Positions 1-4,889 of a stretch of 10,882 nucleotides of DNA are shown here, in pieces (position 1 is the first letter of the stretch; each line of letters starts with the position of its first letter). Source of the DNA: JBFLVN01 sp040758475 (GTDB lineage: Bacteria; JAGRBM01); NCBI GenBank assembly GCA_040758475.1, contig JBFLVN010000125.1:1-10882 (forward strand), read 5' to 3'. The notes beneath the pieces are model-generated. The model was not told the origin of the DNA and ran no database searches. It was given only the letters and a program-made list of their open reading frames with translations. The position numbers were made by a program, and so were the translations under genes.

Positions 1-899
1 TTGTAGACGGGTTCCAGGGACGATTTGGCCGCCTGGGATTCCCCTTCCAATTGCGTCTTGCGCTCGTCGAGCTTCACCATCTCCTGATTGTGGGTCTTGC
101 TCGCCTGCTCGTATCTGGTGAGCCGCTGTTCCAGGGCGGGATCGATGTCGGCCACGTCTTCATAGGCCCTTAACTCCCCCTTCGCCTGGGAGACTTTGCC
201 GTCCAGTTCCTTTAGCGCAGAGAGTTTGTTCTCGGCCTCGAATTTCTTGGCTTCAACCCCGTCCAGCTCGAATTGGAGTTTGGCGAGTTTTTCCGAGGAC
301 TCGAGTTCCCTTTTAAGGGTCTCGATCTTTTCCTGCATCTGATCGGGGGTGAGGTTCTCGTCGGGAACGTCCACGGCCGATCCCTCGAAGAAGCGGTTCT
401 GGTCGCCTCCGCCCCCTCCCCACGCACCGGGAGAAGCCACCGGCGCGGCGGCCGACCCACCACCCGAGAGCCACGGGGCCCGGTCGGCCTTGAGGAAGTA
501 AACGGCCTCGAAGAGATCGAACGAAGGGGCGCCCAGTTCCCGGACTTTCGCCTCGACGGCGGCGGCCCCGGATTCGGCCGTCTCGAATTTCTTGGCTTCA
601 GGATTGAGTTTGGCGAGCGTCGCGTTCCCGGTCACGTAATCCCGGAGGATGCGCCACGTGGCGCCGTCCGCTGAAGTGAAAGTGAGGGCCGCGCGGCTGA
701 CCTGGGGGCTTTCGGGAGAGACGAAACCCGATCCATCGGAAACGCTCTGGGGGTAGAGGAGGCTTCGCACGCACTCGGCGAGCGTGGATTTCCCGCTTTC
801 GTTCGGGCCCAGGAGGACGTTGAGCCCGGGGCGGAAGCCGATTTTCTGCGAAGCGGAAAACCGCCGGACCCCCTGTACGACCAGCTCGACGAGCTGCAT
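1..899 (-). CDS. Rad50/SMC-like AAA ATPase with coiled coil, N-terminal part (cut by left window edge)
   Basis: The reading frame is open from an ATG at 899 to the left edge, giving 299 residues with no stop. The first 40 residues resemble the ATPase head of RecF/SMC/Rad50-type proteins: a beta strand, then a Walker A motif GPNESGKST at residues 31-39. A Gly/Ala/Pro-rich stretch (about residues 165-190) precedes a Glu/Lys/Leu-rich region from about residue 205 that reads as the start of a long coiled coil. Family knowledge: such proteins (YhaN/AAA_27-like, Rad50/SbcC) act in DNA end processing or chromosome maintenance, with Walker B and signature motifs in the missing C-terminal half. The start is supported by AGAGGA eight bases upstream. 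It follows rplS by 41 bp on the same strand and may be cotranscribed. The exact subfamily cannot be settled from this fragment. Confidence 0.8.
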   Translation of the reverse strand, partial: MQLVELVVQGVRRFSASQKIGFRPGLNVLLGPNESGKSTLAECVRSLLYPQSVSDGSGFVSPESPQVSRAALTFTSADGATWRILRDYVTGNATLAKLNPEAKKFETAESGAAAVEAKVRELGAPSFDLFEAVYFLKADRAPWLSGGGSAAAPVASPGAWGGGGGDQNRFFEGSAVDVPDENLTPDQMQEKIETLKRELESSEKLAKLQFELDGVEAKKFEAENKLSALKELDGKVSQAKGELRAYEDVADIDPALEQRLTRYEQASKTHNQEMVKLDERKTQLEGESQAAKSSLEPVY

Positions 900-930
900 G
901 GGGCCGGTCCTCTAGGGGTCTGGAACGACG

Positions 931-951
931 AGGGCGCGGCTTAAGCGCCCT
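931..951 (-). terminator. Short hairpin over the rplS stop codon (weak terminator or processing signal)
   Basis: A perfect 7-bp inverted repeat (AGGGCGC / GCGCCCT) with a 7-base loop straddles the rplS TAA at 941-943. No T-run follows on the minus strand, so an intrinsic terminator is unlikely. It may attenuate read-through into the ATPase gene or protect the rplS 3' end. Confidence 0.25.
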
Positions 952-1297
952 GGCCCTCTTCCCGGAGGCGGGAGGCCTTCGCGCTGCGGCCGCGCAGGTA
1001 GTAGAGCTTGGCGCGGCGCACGCGGCCGCGGGAGAGGACCTTGACGCTCTCGATCACGGGGGCGTGGATGGGGAAAACCCTCTCGACGCCCACGCCGAAG
1101 GAGACCTTGCGGACCGTGAAGTTCGAGCGCAGGCCCGCGTTCTTGCGGGAAATCACGACACCCTCGAAGGCCTGGGTGCGTTCCTTGTCGCCTTCGCGGA
1201 TCTTCACAGACACGCTCACCGTATCGCCCGGCTTGAACTCGGGCAGGGGTTGCTTGGCGTATTGCTCTTGTTCGAGTTTGATGATCTTCGGATGCAT
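941..1297 (-). CDS. rplS: 50S ribosomal protein L19
   Basis: The 118-residue product matches the whole L19 family: an N-terminal helix beginning MHPKIIKLEQEQ, the FKPGDTVSVSVKIREG segment (about 21-36), FEGVVISRKNAG (about 44-55), FTVRKVSFGVGVERVFPIH (about 60-78) and the basic C-terminus RGRVRRAKLYYLRGR (about 90-104). L19 lies at the interface of the 30S and 50S subunits. I chose the ATG at 1297 rather than the in-frame ATG at 1435: family homology begins exactly there, GGAGAGG lies about 8 bases upstream, and the extra 46 codons would be read through a structured leader. It is last of the ribosomal and tRNA genes in this leftward cluster, 144 bp after trmD. That gap is much longer than the others in the operon and holds a folded leader. 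Confidence 0.97.
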   Translation of the reverse strand: MHPKIIKLEQEQYAKQPLPEFKPGDTVSVSVKIREGDKERTQAFEGVVISRKNAGLRSNFTVRKVSFGVGVERVFPIHAPVIESVKVLSRGRVRRAKLYYLRGRSAKASRLREEGQGA

Positions 1298-1339
1298 GAC
1301 GTTGCCCTCTCCGTTCCGGCGGCTCGAGAGTGCCGAACG

Positions 1340-1397
1340 GGCGCTTCCATGGATTTTGAGGGAACCGGGAGGCTTAACTTCCGGCCTCAAAGGCGCC
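1340..1397 (-). promoter_or_regulatory. Nested-hairpin leader RNA in front of rplS
   Basis: On the minus strand the trmD-rplS gap can fold into one nested structure. The outer stem pairs 1393-1397 with 1340-1344 (GGCGC/GCGCC), the middle 7-bp stem pairs 1385-1391 with 1355-1361 (TTTGAGG/CCTCAAA), and the inner CCGG/CCGG stem pairs 1381-1384 with 1365-1368. The inner stem continues after one mismatch for two pairs to a TTAAGC loop. The stems stack almost directly on the 5' side, with a 10-base asymmetric loop and a 3-base bulge on the 3' side. It ends about 42 bases before the rplS start. Autoregulatory leaders in front of L19 genes are known in Firmicutes; a similar role here is inference. 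Confidence 0.45.
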
Positions 1398-1441
1398 TGA
1401 TCTTGCCCAGGGAGGCCCGGCTTGTCAAGGTGCAAACGGCC

Positions 1442-2221
1442 CTACCGGCGCCTTTTACGCGCTTTCCCGGCCGGGTGGCCCAGTTCCGCGAGGAGTTCCA
1501 GGTCCTCTTCCGAGAGGAACCCCTTGGCGAGGGCCTCTTCCAAAAGTTCCGGCCGCGCCCGCCAGGTGTGGTCCAGGGACTCCCGCCGGCGCCACCGGGC
1601 GATCCGGGCGTGGTCGCCCGAGAGGAGGACCTCCGGGACTTTCTTCCCCTCGAATTCCTCGGGCCGGGTGTAGTGGGGGTGTTCGAGCAAGAGGTCCTTG
1701 TAGGAATCGCTCTCCCGGGCCGATTCGTCCCCCGTGGCGCCGGGGACGAGCCGGACGATGGAATCCAAAATGGCCACCGCAGCCGCTTCGCCGCCGGACA
1801 TCACGAAATCCCCGATGGATACTTCCCGGGCATTTAGAAGGTCCACGACCCGCTGATCGATCCCCTCGTAGCGGCCGCAGAGGATGACGGTGTGCCCGCC
1901 CCGGTCGGCAAGCTGCCGGGCGTCCGAATCCTTCCACGGCGCCCCCCGGGCGGCCGTGACGAGCACCTGAGTATTCCCCGAAAAATCCGGCAGCGACCGG
2001 ATGCACTTTACGACGGGCTCCACTTTGAGGACCATCCCGCCGCCGCCGCCGTAGGGGGCGTCGTCGGTCACCTGGTGGGGCGGCGGGGCGTGGTCGCGGA
2101 TGTTGTGGACGGAGAGGCGCACGAGCCCCTTGTTCCTGGCCTTTCCGATGATGGAGCCATCCAGAAAAGGCTTTACGAGTTCCGGGAAGAGGGTACAGAC
2201 GTCGATCGAAAGAGCGCTCAC
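1442..2221 (-). CDS. trmD: tRNA (guanine-N1)-methyltransferase TrmD
   Basis: This 259-residue protein has all signature blocks of TrmD, the SPOUT-fold enzyme that methylates G37 of tRNAs with S-adenosylmethionine and so prevents +1 frameshifting. Visible motifs are DDAPYGGGGGMV (53-64), CGRYEGID (115-122), the cofactor-knot region EVSIGDFVMSGGE (133-145), the Arg of IVRLVPG (about 157), the acidic segment ESDSY (170-174) with the likely catalytic Asp 172, LLLEHPHYTRP (177-187) and KKVPEVLLSGDHARIARWR (193-211). Length is normal. The start is a GTG that overlaps the rimM stop as GTGA, preceded by GGAGGAGTC. The ATG-type alternatives lie inside conserved sequence, so translational coupling to rimM is very likely. 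Stop is TAG. The C-terminus ends in a basic tail (GKARKRRR). Confidence 0.97.
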   Translation of the reverse strand: MSALSIDVCTLFPELVKPFLDGSIIGKARNKGLVRLSVHNIRDHAPPPHQVTDDAPYGGGGGMVLKVEPVVKCIRSLPDFSGNTQVLVTAARGAPWKDSDARQLADRGGHTVILCGRYEGIDQRVVDLLNAREVSIGDFVMSGGEAAAVAILDSIVRLVPGATGDESARESDSYKDLLLEHPHYTRPEEFEGKKVPEVLLSGDHARIARWRRRESLDHTWRARPELLEEALAKGFLSEEDLELLAELGHPAGKARKRRR

Positions 2222-2757
2222 GACTCCTCCACCTCGCCTGGATAGATTAGCGCGGCGGGATTCACCTTCACCTCGCGTTTAACCGAATCGACCGAAAGGA
2301 GCGCGGCCTTCGTGGCTGGAAGGTACGCCTCGCCCTTGGGGGTGGAGCAGACGAGGTAACTCCGGCCGCCGCCGTCCTGCACGGCTTCCACATGGCCGAG
2401 TTCTTTCCCATCCTTCGAGAGGAGTTTCGCCCCCACGACCTCGTGGACGTAGAACTCATCGCCCGAGGCTTTGGGAAGGTTTTCGGAGAGGACCAGCACT
2501 TCGGAATTGGTGAGGCGCGAAGCTTCTTCCGGATCGGAGATACCCGTAAAAAGGACGATCGGGGCGTCCTCGCTTCCCCGGACGGAGGCGATCTCCATAT
2601 CTTGTGTTTTTCCGTTTTTCTCTCGAAGGCGGACCTTGGAACCGGCGGAAAGATAGACGCCGCAACCCGGGTGGGGACGGAAACGGACTTCCCCGGAAAG
2701 GCCGTGACGGCGCCCGACGACGCCCACGGGGACCCACTTGCCGGCGGGAGAGGCCAT
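2218..2757 (-). CDS. rimM: 16S rRNA processing / ribosome maturation factor RimM
   Basis: The product is 179 residues from the ATG at 2757, the usual RimM size. The N-terminal RimM domain starts with VPVGVVGRRHGLSGEVRFRPH (about 8-28), the family's GxHGLxGEV signature. The C-terminal PRC-barrel domain starts near FYVHEVVGAKLLSKDGKELG (about 97-116) and ends in YLPATKAALLSVD...VNPAALI. RimM binds S19 in the 30S head and helps mature the 16S 3' domain. A longer in-frame start at 2943 was refused: its 62 extra residues are a Ser/Arg-rich shadow of the KH gene. The upstream spacing from the KH stop is 31 bp with only a weak purine-rich ribosome site. The gene ends in the GTGA overlap with trmD. 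Confidence 0.95.
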   Translation of the reverse strand: MASPAGKWVPVGVVGRRHGLSGEVRFRPHPGCGVYLSAGSKVRLREKNGKTQDMEIASVRGSEDAPIVLFTGISDPEEASRLTNSEVLVLSENLPKASGDEFYVHEVVGAKLLSKDGKELGHVEAVQDGGGRSYLVCSTPKGEAYLPATKAALLSVDSVKREVKVNPAALIYPGEVEES

Positions 2758-2788
2758 CCGCGCCGCTCTTAACCCCGTCCCTAAAAAA

Positions 2789-3118
2789 CTACTCGATGAT
2801 CTCGAGGACGGCGCGCTTGTCGGCTTTGACCGAGGCCGCCTGGAGGATCGTCCGCATGGCGCGGGCCGTGCGGCCGTTCTTGCCAATGACTTTGCCCAAA
2901 TCCGTGCCGTCCACCTGGAGTTCGTAGATGACCGTCCGGTCACCGGCCACTTCCCGCACGACCACCTTGTCGGGCGTATCCACGAGCTGGCGGGCCATCT
3001 GCTCGATGAGTTCCTTCATCTTGTGGGGGCCGGGATCGGCCGCGGGGCGTTCGCGCCGCTCGCCTTCTTCGGCGCCCTCTTCTTCCATGTCCTCATCGTG
3101 TTCCATGTCTTCGTTCAC
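2789..3118 (-). CDS. khpA: KhpA-family KH-domain RNA-binding protein with acidic N-terminal extension
   Basis: Residues 34-109 form a single KH domain of the KhpA (YlqC) type: MKELIEQMARQLVDTPDKV, a beta strand VIYELQVDGTDLG, and the RNA-binding loop in GKVIGKNGRTARAMRTIL (about 75-92, GKNG as the GxxG loop). Such proteins are small RNA chaperone-like factors encoded between rpsP and rimM. Most KhpA proteins are about 75-80 residues and start at the equivalent of residue 34. Here a GTG at 3118 has a strong Shine-Dalgarno (AAGGAG, 7-base spacing), while Met34 has none, so the 33-residue extension is probably translated. It is very acidic up to about residue 20 (MNEDMEHDEDMEEEGAEEGE), then has RRERP and a Pro-rich linker. 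The gene begins 78 bp after rpsP. Confidence 0.92.
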   Translation of the reverse strand: MNEDMEHDEDMEEEGAEEGERRERPAADPGPHKMKELIEQMARQLVDTPDKVVVREVAGDRTVIYELQVDGTDLGKVIGKNGRTARAMRTILQAASVKADKRAVLEIIE

Positions 3119-3196
3119 GTTCGTTCTCCTTTATAGAAATCCAAAAGCCACGGCGCACGTAGGAGTACGCGCCAGGCGTTTAGGAAAAAAGCCGGA

Positions 3197-3463
3197 TTAC
3201 TTGGAAGGGGCCGCCGCCGCGGGGGCTTCGGCCTTCTTGACGAGGCGCACGACCGTGGGCGAAGCCTTGGCGCCCTTGCCCAACCAGTAGTCGTACCGGT
3301 CCTTCTTGACCGTAACGACGTTGGTCTTGCCGGTGGGGTTGTAGGTGCCGAGCACTTCGAGATAGGCCCCGCCGTCGCGGCTGTAGCGCTTGTTCGTCGC
3401 CACGATGCGGTAGAAGGGGTTGTTCTTGGCACCCCTGCGGGAAAGACGGATAACGACTGCCAT
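3197..3463 (-). CDS. rpsP: 30S ribosomal protein S16
   Basis: The 88-residue product is a full S16: MAVVIRLSRRGAKNNPFYRIVA at the N-terminus, YLEVLGTYNP in the middle, and YWLGKGAKASPTVVRLVKKA near the end, followed by an Ala/Pro-rich tail (EAPAAAAPSK). S16 binds 16S rRNA early in 30S assembly. The ATG at 3463 has GGAG about 10 bases upstream. It is the first gene of the leftward run down to rplS, because the gene before it (the DUF1016 nuclease) points the other way. It must therefore have its own promoter in the 296-bp region 3464-3759, unlike the usual ffh-rpsP arrangement where read-through is possible. Confidence 0.97.
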   Translation of the reverse strand: MAVVIRLSRRGAKNNPFYRIVATNKRYSRDGGAYLEVLGTYNPTGKTNVVTVKKDRYDYWLGKGAKASPTVVRLVKKAEAPAAAAPSK

Positions 3464-3498
3464 AAACCTTGTTCTCCAGTCCGAAGAGGGACTTTCGG

Positions 3499-3534
3499 GG
3501 GAGCCGAACGGGGCTCCCGCGAGGGGGCGGAGCC
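3499..3534 (-). promoter_or_regulatory. Mutually exclusive hairpins in the rpsP 5' leader
   Basis: Three segments share complementarity: 3529-3534, 3512-3518 and 3499-3505. On the minus-strand RNA the first (GGCTCC) can pair with the second (GGGAGCC), or the second can pair with the third (GGCTCCC, a perfect 7-bp stem with a 6-base loop). Both cannot form at once. The last arm ends about 35 bases before the rpsP start. This layout resembles an attenuation or translation switch. No T-run follows, so transcription termination is not indicated. Confidence 0.4.
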
Positions 3535-3562
3535 TAATCCATCAAAAGGGGAAAAGGGAAGG

Positions 3563-3577
3563 GCCCCGCGTCGGGGC
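3563..3577 (-). promoter_or_regulatory. GC-rich hairpin in the rpsP leader
   Basis: A perfect 6-bp stem GCCCCG/CGGGGC with a 3-base loop. On the minus strand it is followed by a pyrimidine-rich stretch (CCTTCCCTTTTCCCCTTTT), and on the plus strand by TCTTT. It could be a weak attenuator ahead of rpsP. It lies between the two possible start regions of the divergent genes, so a boundary role is also possible. Confidence 0.3.
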
Positions 3578-3624
3578 TCTTTAAAATGGGAGAAAACCAT
3601 CCCTAGGCCCCGGTAAAAGATTTT

Positions 3625-3643
3625 TTGTTCGGAATCCGGACAA
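3625..3643. promoter_or_regulatory. 19-bp near-perfect inverted repeat, possible operator
   Basis: TTGTTCGGAATCCGGACAA is a palindrome with 8 of 9 pairs matching around a central base. It lies in the divergent region between rpsP and the DUF1016 nuclease gene and has the size and symmetry of a site for a dimeric repressor. No regulator gene is visible nearby. Confidence 0.35.
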
Positions 3644-3665
3644 ACCGGAAAGTCCCTCGCCGGCC

Positions 3666-3681
3666 GGATTTCGGGAAATCC
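3666..3681. promoter_or_regulatory. 16-bp perfect inverted repeat in the divergent region
   Basis: GGATTTC-GG-GAAATCC has perfect 7-bp arms and a 2-base centre. A two-base loop is too tight for a stable RNA hairpin, so a protein-binding site is more likely. It lies about 40 bp from the 3625-3643 palindrome. Confidence 0.3.
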
Positions 3682-3684
3682 CCC

Positions 3685-3693
3685 ATTATTCCA
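3685..3693 (-). promoter_or_regulatory. Candidate extended -10 promoter for rpsP
   Basis: On the minus strand TGGAATAAT fits an extended -10 element (TG, one base, then AATAAT, five of six matches to consensus). No good -35 box is seen. Use of this site would give a leader of about 215 bases that includes all the hairpins listed here. This is a weak prediction. Confidence 0.2.
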
Positions 3694-3759
3694 AGGACTT
3701 AGCCGGAAATCGCTCATTGGTACGTAGCTTGCTCTATCTCCCGTTTCACGAGGTAGACC

Positions 3760-4851
3760 ATGGCTCTCAAAAAACGCCGGAAGACCAAGCGGCCCGCGAA
3801 AACCCAAATTGTGCAAGCGCCGCTTGCACAATTGCCAAGACTCCCCAAGGGATACGGAAAACTCCTGGCCGATCTCAGGACCCGCATCGCCTCGGCCCGG
3901 GTGAAGGCCGCCCTGGCGGTAAACCGAGAGATGGTCCTCCTCTACTGGGACCTGGGCCGACAGATCCTCCTCCGCCAGGAGCGGGAGGGGTGGGGCTCCA
4001 AGGTGATCGACCGCCTGGCGGTGGACCTCCGCCGGGCGTTTCCCGGCATGTCGGGGCTTTCTTCCCGGAATCTCCAATACATGCGTGCTTTCGCCGAAGC
4101 CTTCCCCGAAGAGCCAATTGTGCAACAGGTTGTTGCACAATTGCCGTGGGGGCATATCGTACGAATTATGGATAGCGTCAAAGAACCAGATGATCGGGAA
4201 TGGTACGTCAAAGCGACCATCGAGCACGGCTGGTCGCGCAACGTGCTCGTCCACCAGATCGAAGGCGGCCTCCACCGGCGCCAGGGGAAAGCGATCTCCA
4301 ACTTCCACCGCACCCTGCCCGCCCGGCAGTCGGAGCTCGCCCAGCAAGTCCTCAAGGACCCGTACAATTTCGAGTTCCTGGGGCTCACAGAAAAAGTCCG
4401 GGAGCGGGATCTCGAAAAGAACCTGATCCGCCACGTCCGCGAATTCCTCCTGGAGCTGGGCGTGGGGTTCGCCTTCGTGGGGAGCCAGTTCCCCCTCGAA
4501 GTGGAGGGGGAGGATTTCTACCTCGACCTCTTGTTCTACCACCTTCGCCTCCGGTGCTACGTGGTGATCGACTTGAAGATGGGGGACTTCCAGCCCGAGC
4601 ACGCGGGCAAGATGAACTTCTACCTCTCCGCCGTGGACGACCAACTCCGGCAGGCGGGCGATAGGCCGACGATCGGCCTCGTCCTGTGCAAGACGCGGAA
4701 GAAGCTCCTCGTCGAATACGCCCTGCGCGGAAGCCGTCGGCCGGTGGGCGTCGCAGCCTACCACCTGACCACCTCGCTCCCGCGGGAACTCCAAAAGAGC
4801 CTCCCCACGGCCAGGGCCTTGGTGAACGGACTCACGGGGCGAAAGAACTGA
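3760..4851 (+). CDS. DUF1016 (YhcG-type) PD-(D/E)XK nuclease domain protein
   Basis: The 363-residue product matches DUF1016/YhcG proteins over its length. It has a basic N-terminus (KKRRKTKRPAK), the helical DUF1016 N-domain (REMVLLYWDLGRQIL, 56-70; GWGSKVIDRLAVDLRRAFP, 77-95; SRNLQYMRAFAEAFP, 102-116), the VAQLPWGHIVRIMD block (125-138), and the C-terminal nuclease domain. There DFYLDLLFYH (252-261, Asp256) and VIDLKMGDFQPEHAGKMNFYLSAVDD (269-294, Asp271-x-Lys273) give the PD-(D/E)XK core, with Asp where many relatives have Glu. Family members occur with restriction, toxin and mobile elements; the substrate is unknown. GAGGT lies about 6 bases before the ATG. The gene stands in opposite orientation between ffh and rpsP, so it was probably inserted. 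Two palindromes in its coding sequence both encode IVQ-x3-AQLP (17-26 and 120-129). Confidence 0.9.
   Translation: MALKKRRKTKRPAKTQIVQAPLAQLPRLPKGYGKLLADLRTRIASARVKAALAVNREMVLLYWDLGRQILLRQEREGWGSKVIDRLAVDLRRAFPGMSGLSSRNLQYMRAFAEAFPEEPIVQQVVAQLPWGHIVRIMDSVKEPDDREWYVKATIEHGWSRNVLVHQIEGGLHRRQGKAISNFHRTLPARQSELAQQVLKDPYNFEFLGLTEKVRERDLEKNLIRHVREFLLELGVGFAFVGSQFPLEVEGEDFYLDLLFYHLRLRCYVVIDLKMGDFQPEHAGKMNFYLSAVDDQLRQAGDRPTIGLVLCKTRKKLLVEYALRGSRRPVGVAAYHLTTSLPRELQKSLPTARALVNGLTGRKN
3807..3833. repeat. In-gene palindrome 1 of the DUF1016 gene
   Basis: Perfect 13-bp arms AATTGTGCAAGCG / CGCTTGCACAATT around one base. It encodes IVQAPLAQL in the linker before the DUF1016 helical domain. It shares the half-site TTGTGCAA with palindrome 2. 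Codons ATT, CAA, GCA and TTG used here are uncommon in the rest of this GC-rich gene, so the DNA sequence itself may be constrained. Confidence 0.85.
4115..4143. repeat. In-gene palindrome 2 of the DUF1016 gene
   Basis: Perfect 13-bp arms CAATTGTGCAACA / TGTTGCACAATTG around GGT. It encodes IVQQVVAQL in the conserved block just before PWGH. Its centre lies 309 bp from that of palindrome 1, and both have the core TTGTGCAA-n-TTGCACAA. It could form a hairpin in mRNA or a binding site in DNA. Confidence 0.85.
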
Positions 4852-4882
4852 ACGGATTGAACGAACTGATCGAACTGAACGA
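4847..4882. repeat. 9-bp tandem repeat (4 units) at the convergent DUF1016 / ffh ends
   Basis: Four head-to-tail units (ACTGAACGG, ATTGAACGA, ACTGATCGA, ACTGAACGA), each within two or three differences of the others. The first unit overlaps the DUF1016 stop codon at 4849-4851, and the array ends 7 bp before the ffh stop codon. It marks one edge of the reversed nuclease gene. No terminator hairpin is visible between these convergent genes. Confidence 0.8.
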
Positions 4883-4889
4883 GGAAAAA

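Noticed and set aside
1064..1837. Open frame of 257 codons on the plus strand over rplS and trmD
   Set aside because: Antisense to two well supported genes, with no family resemblance.
3119..3196. Hairpin in the rpsP-KH gap as a terminator
   Set aside because: The GGCGC/GCGCC stem has internal mismatches and no T-run, and the genes on both sides belong to one operon.
3115..4794. Open frame of 559 codons on the minus strand across the DUF1016 gene and rpsP
   Set aside because: It is antisense to two genes with clear homology and has no recognisable domain; long antisense frames are common in GC-rich DNA.
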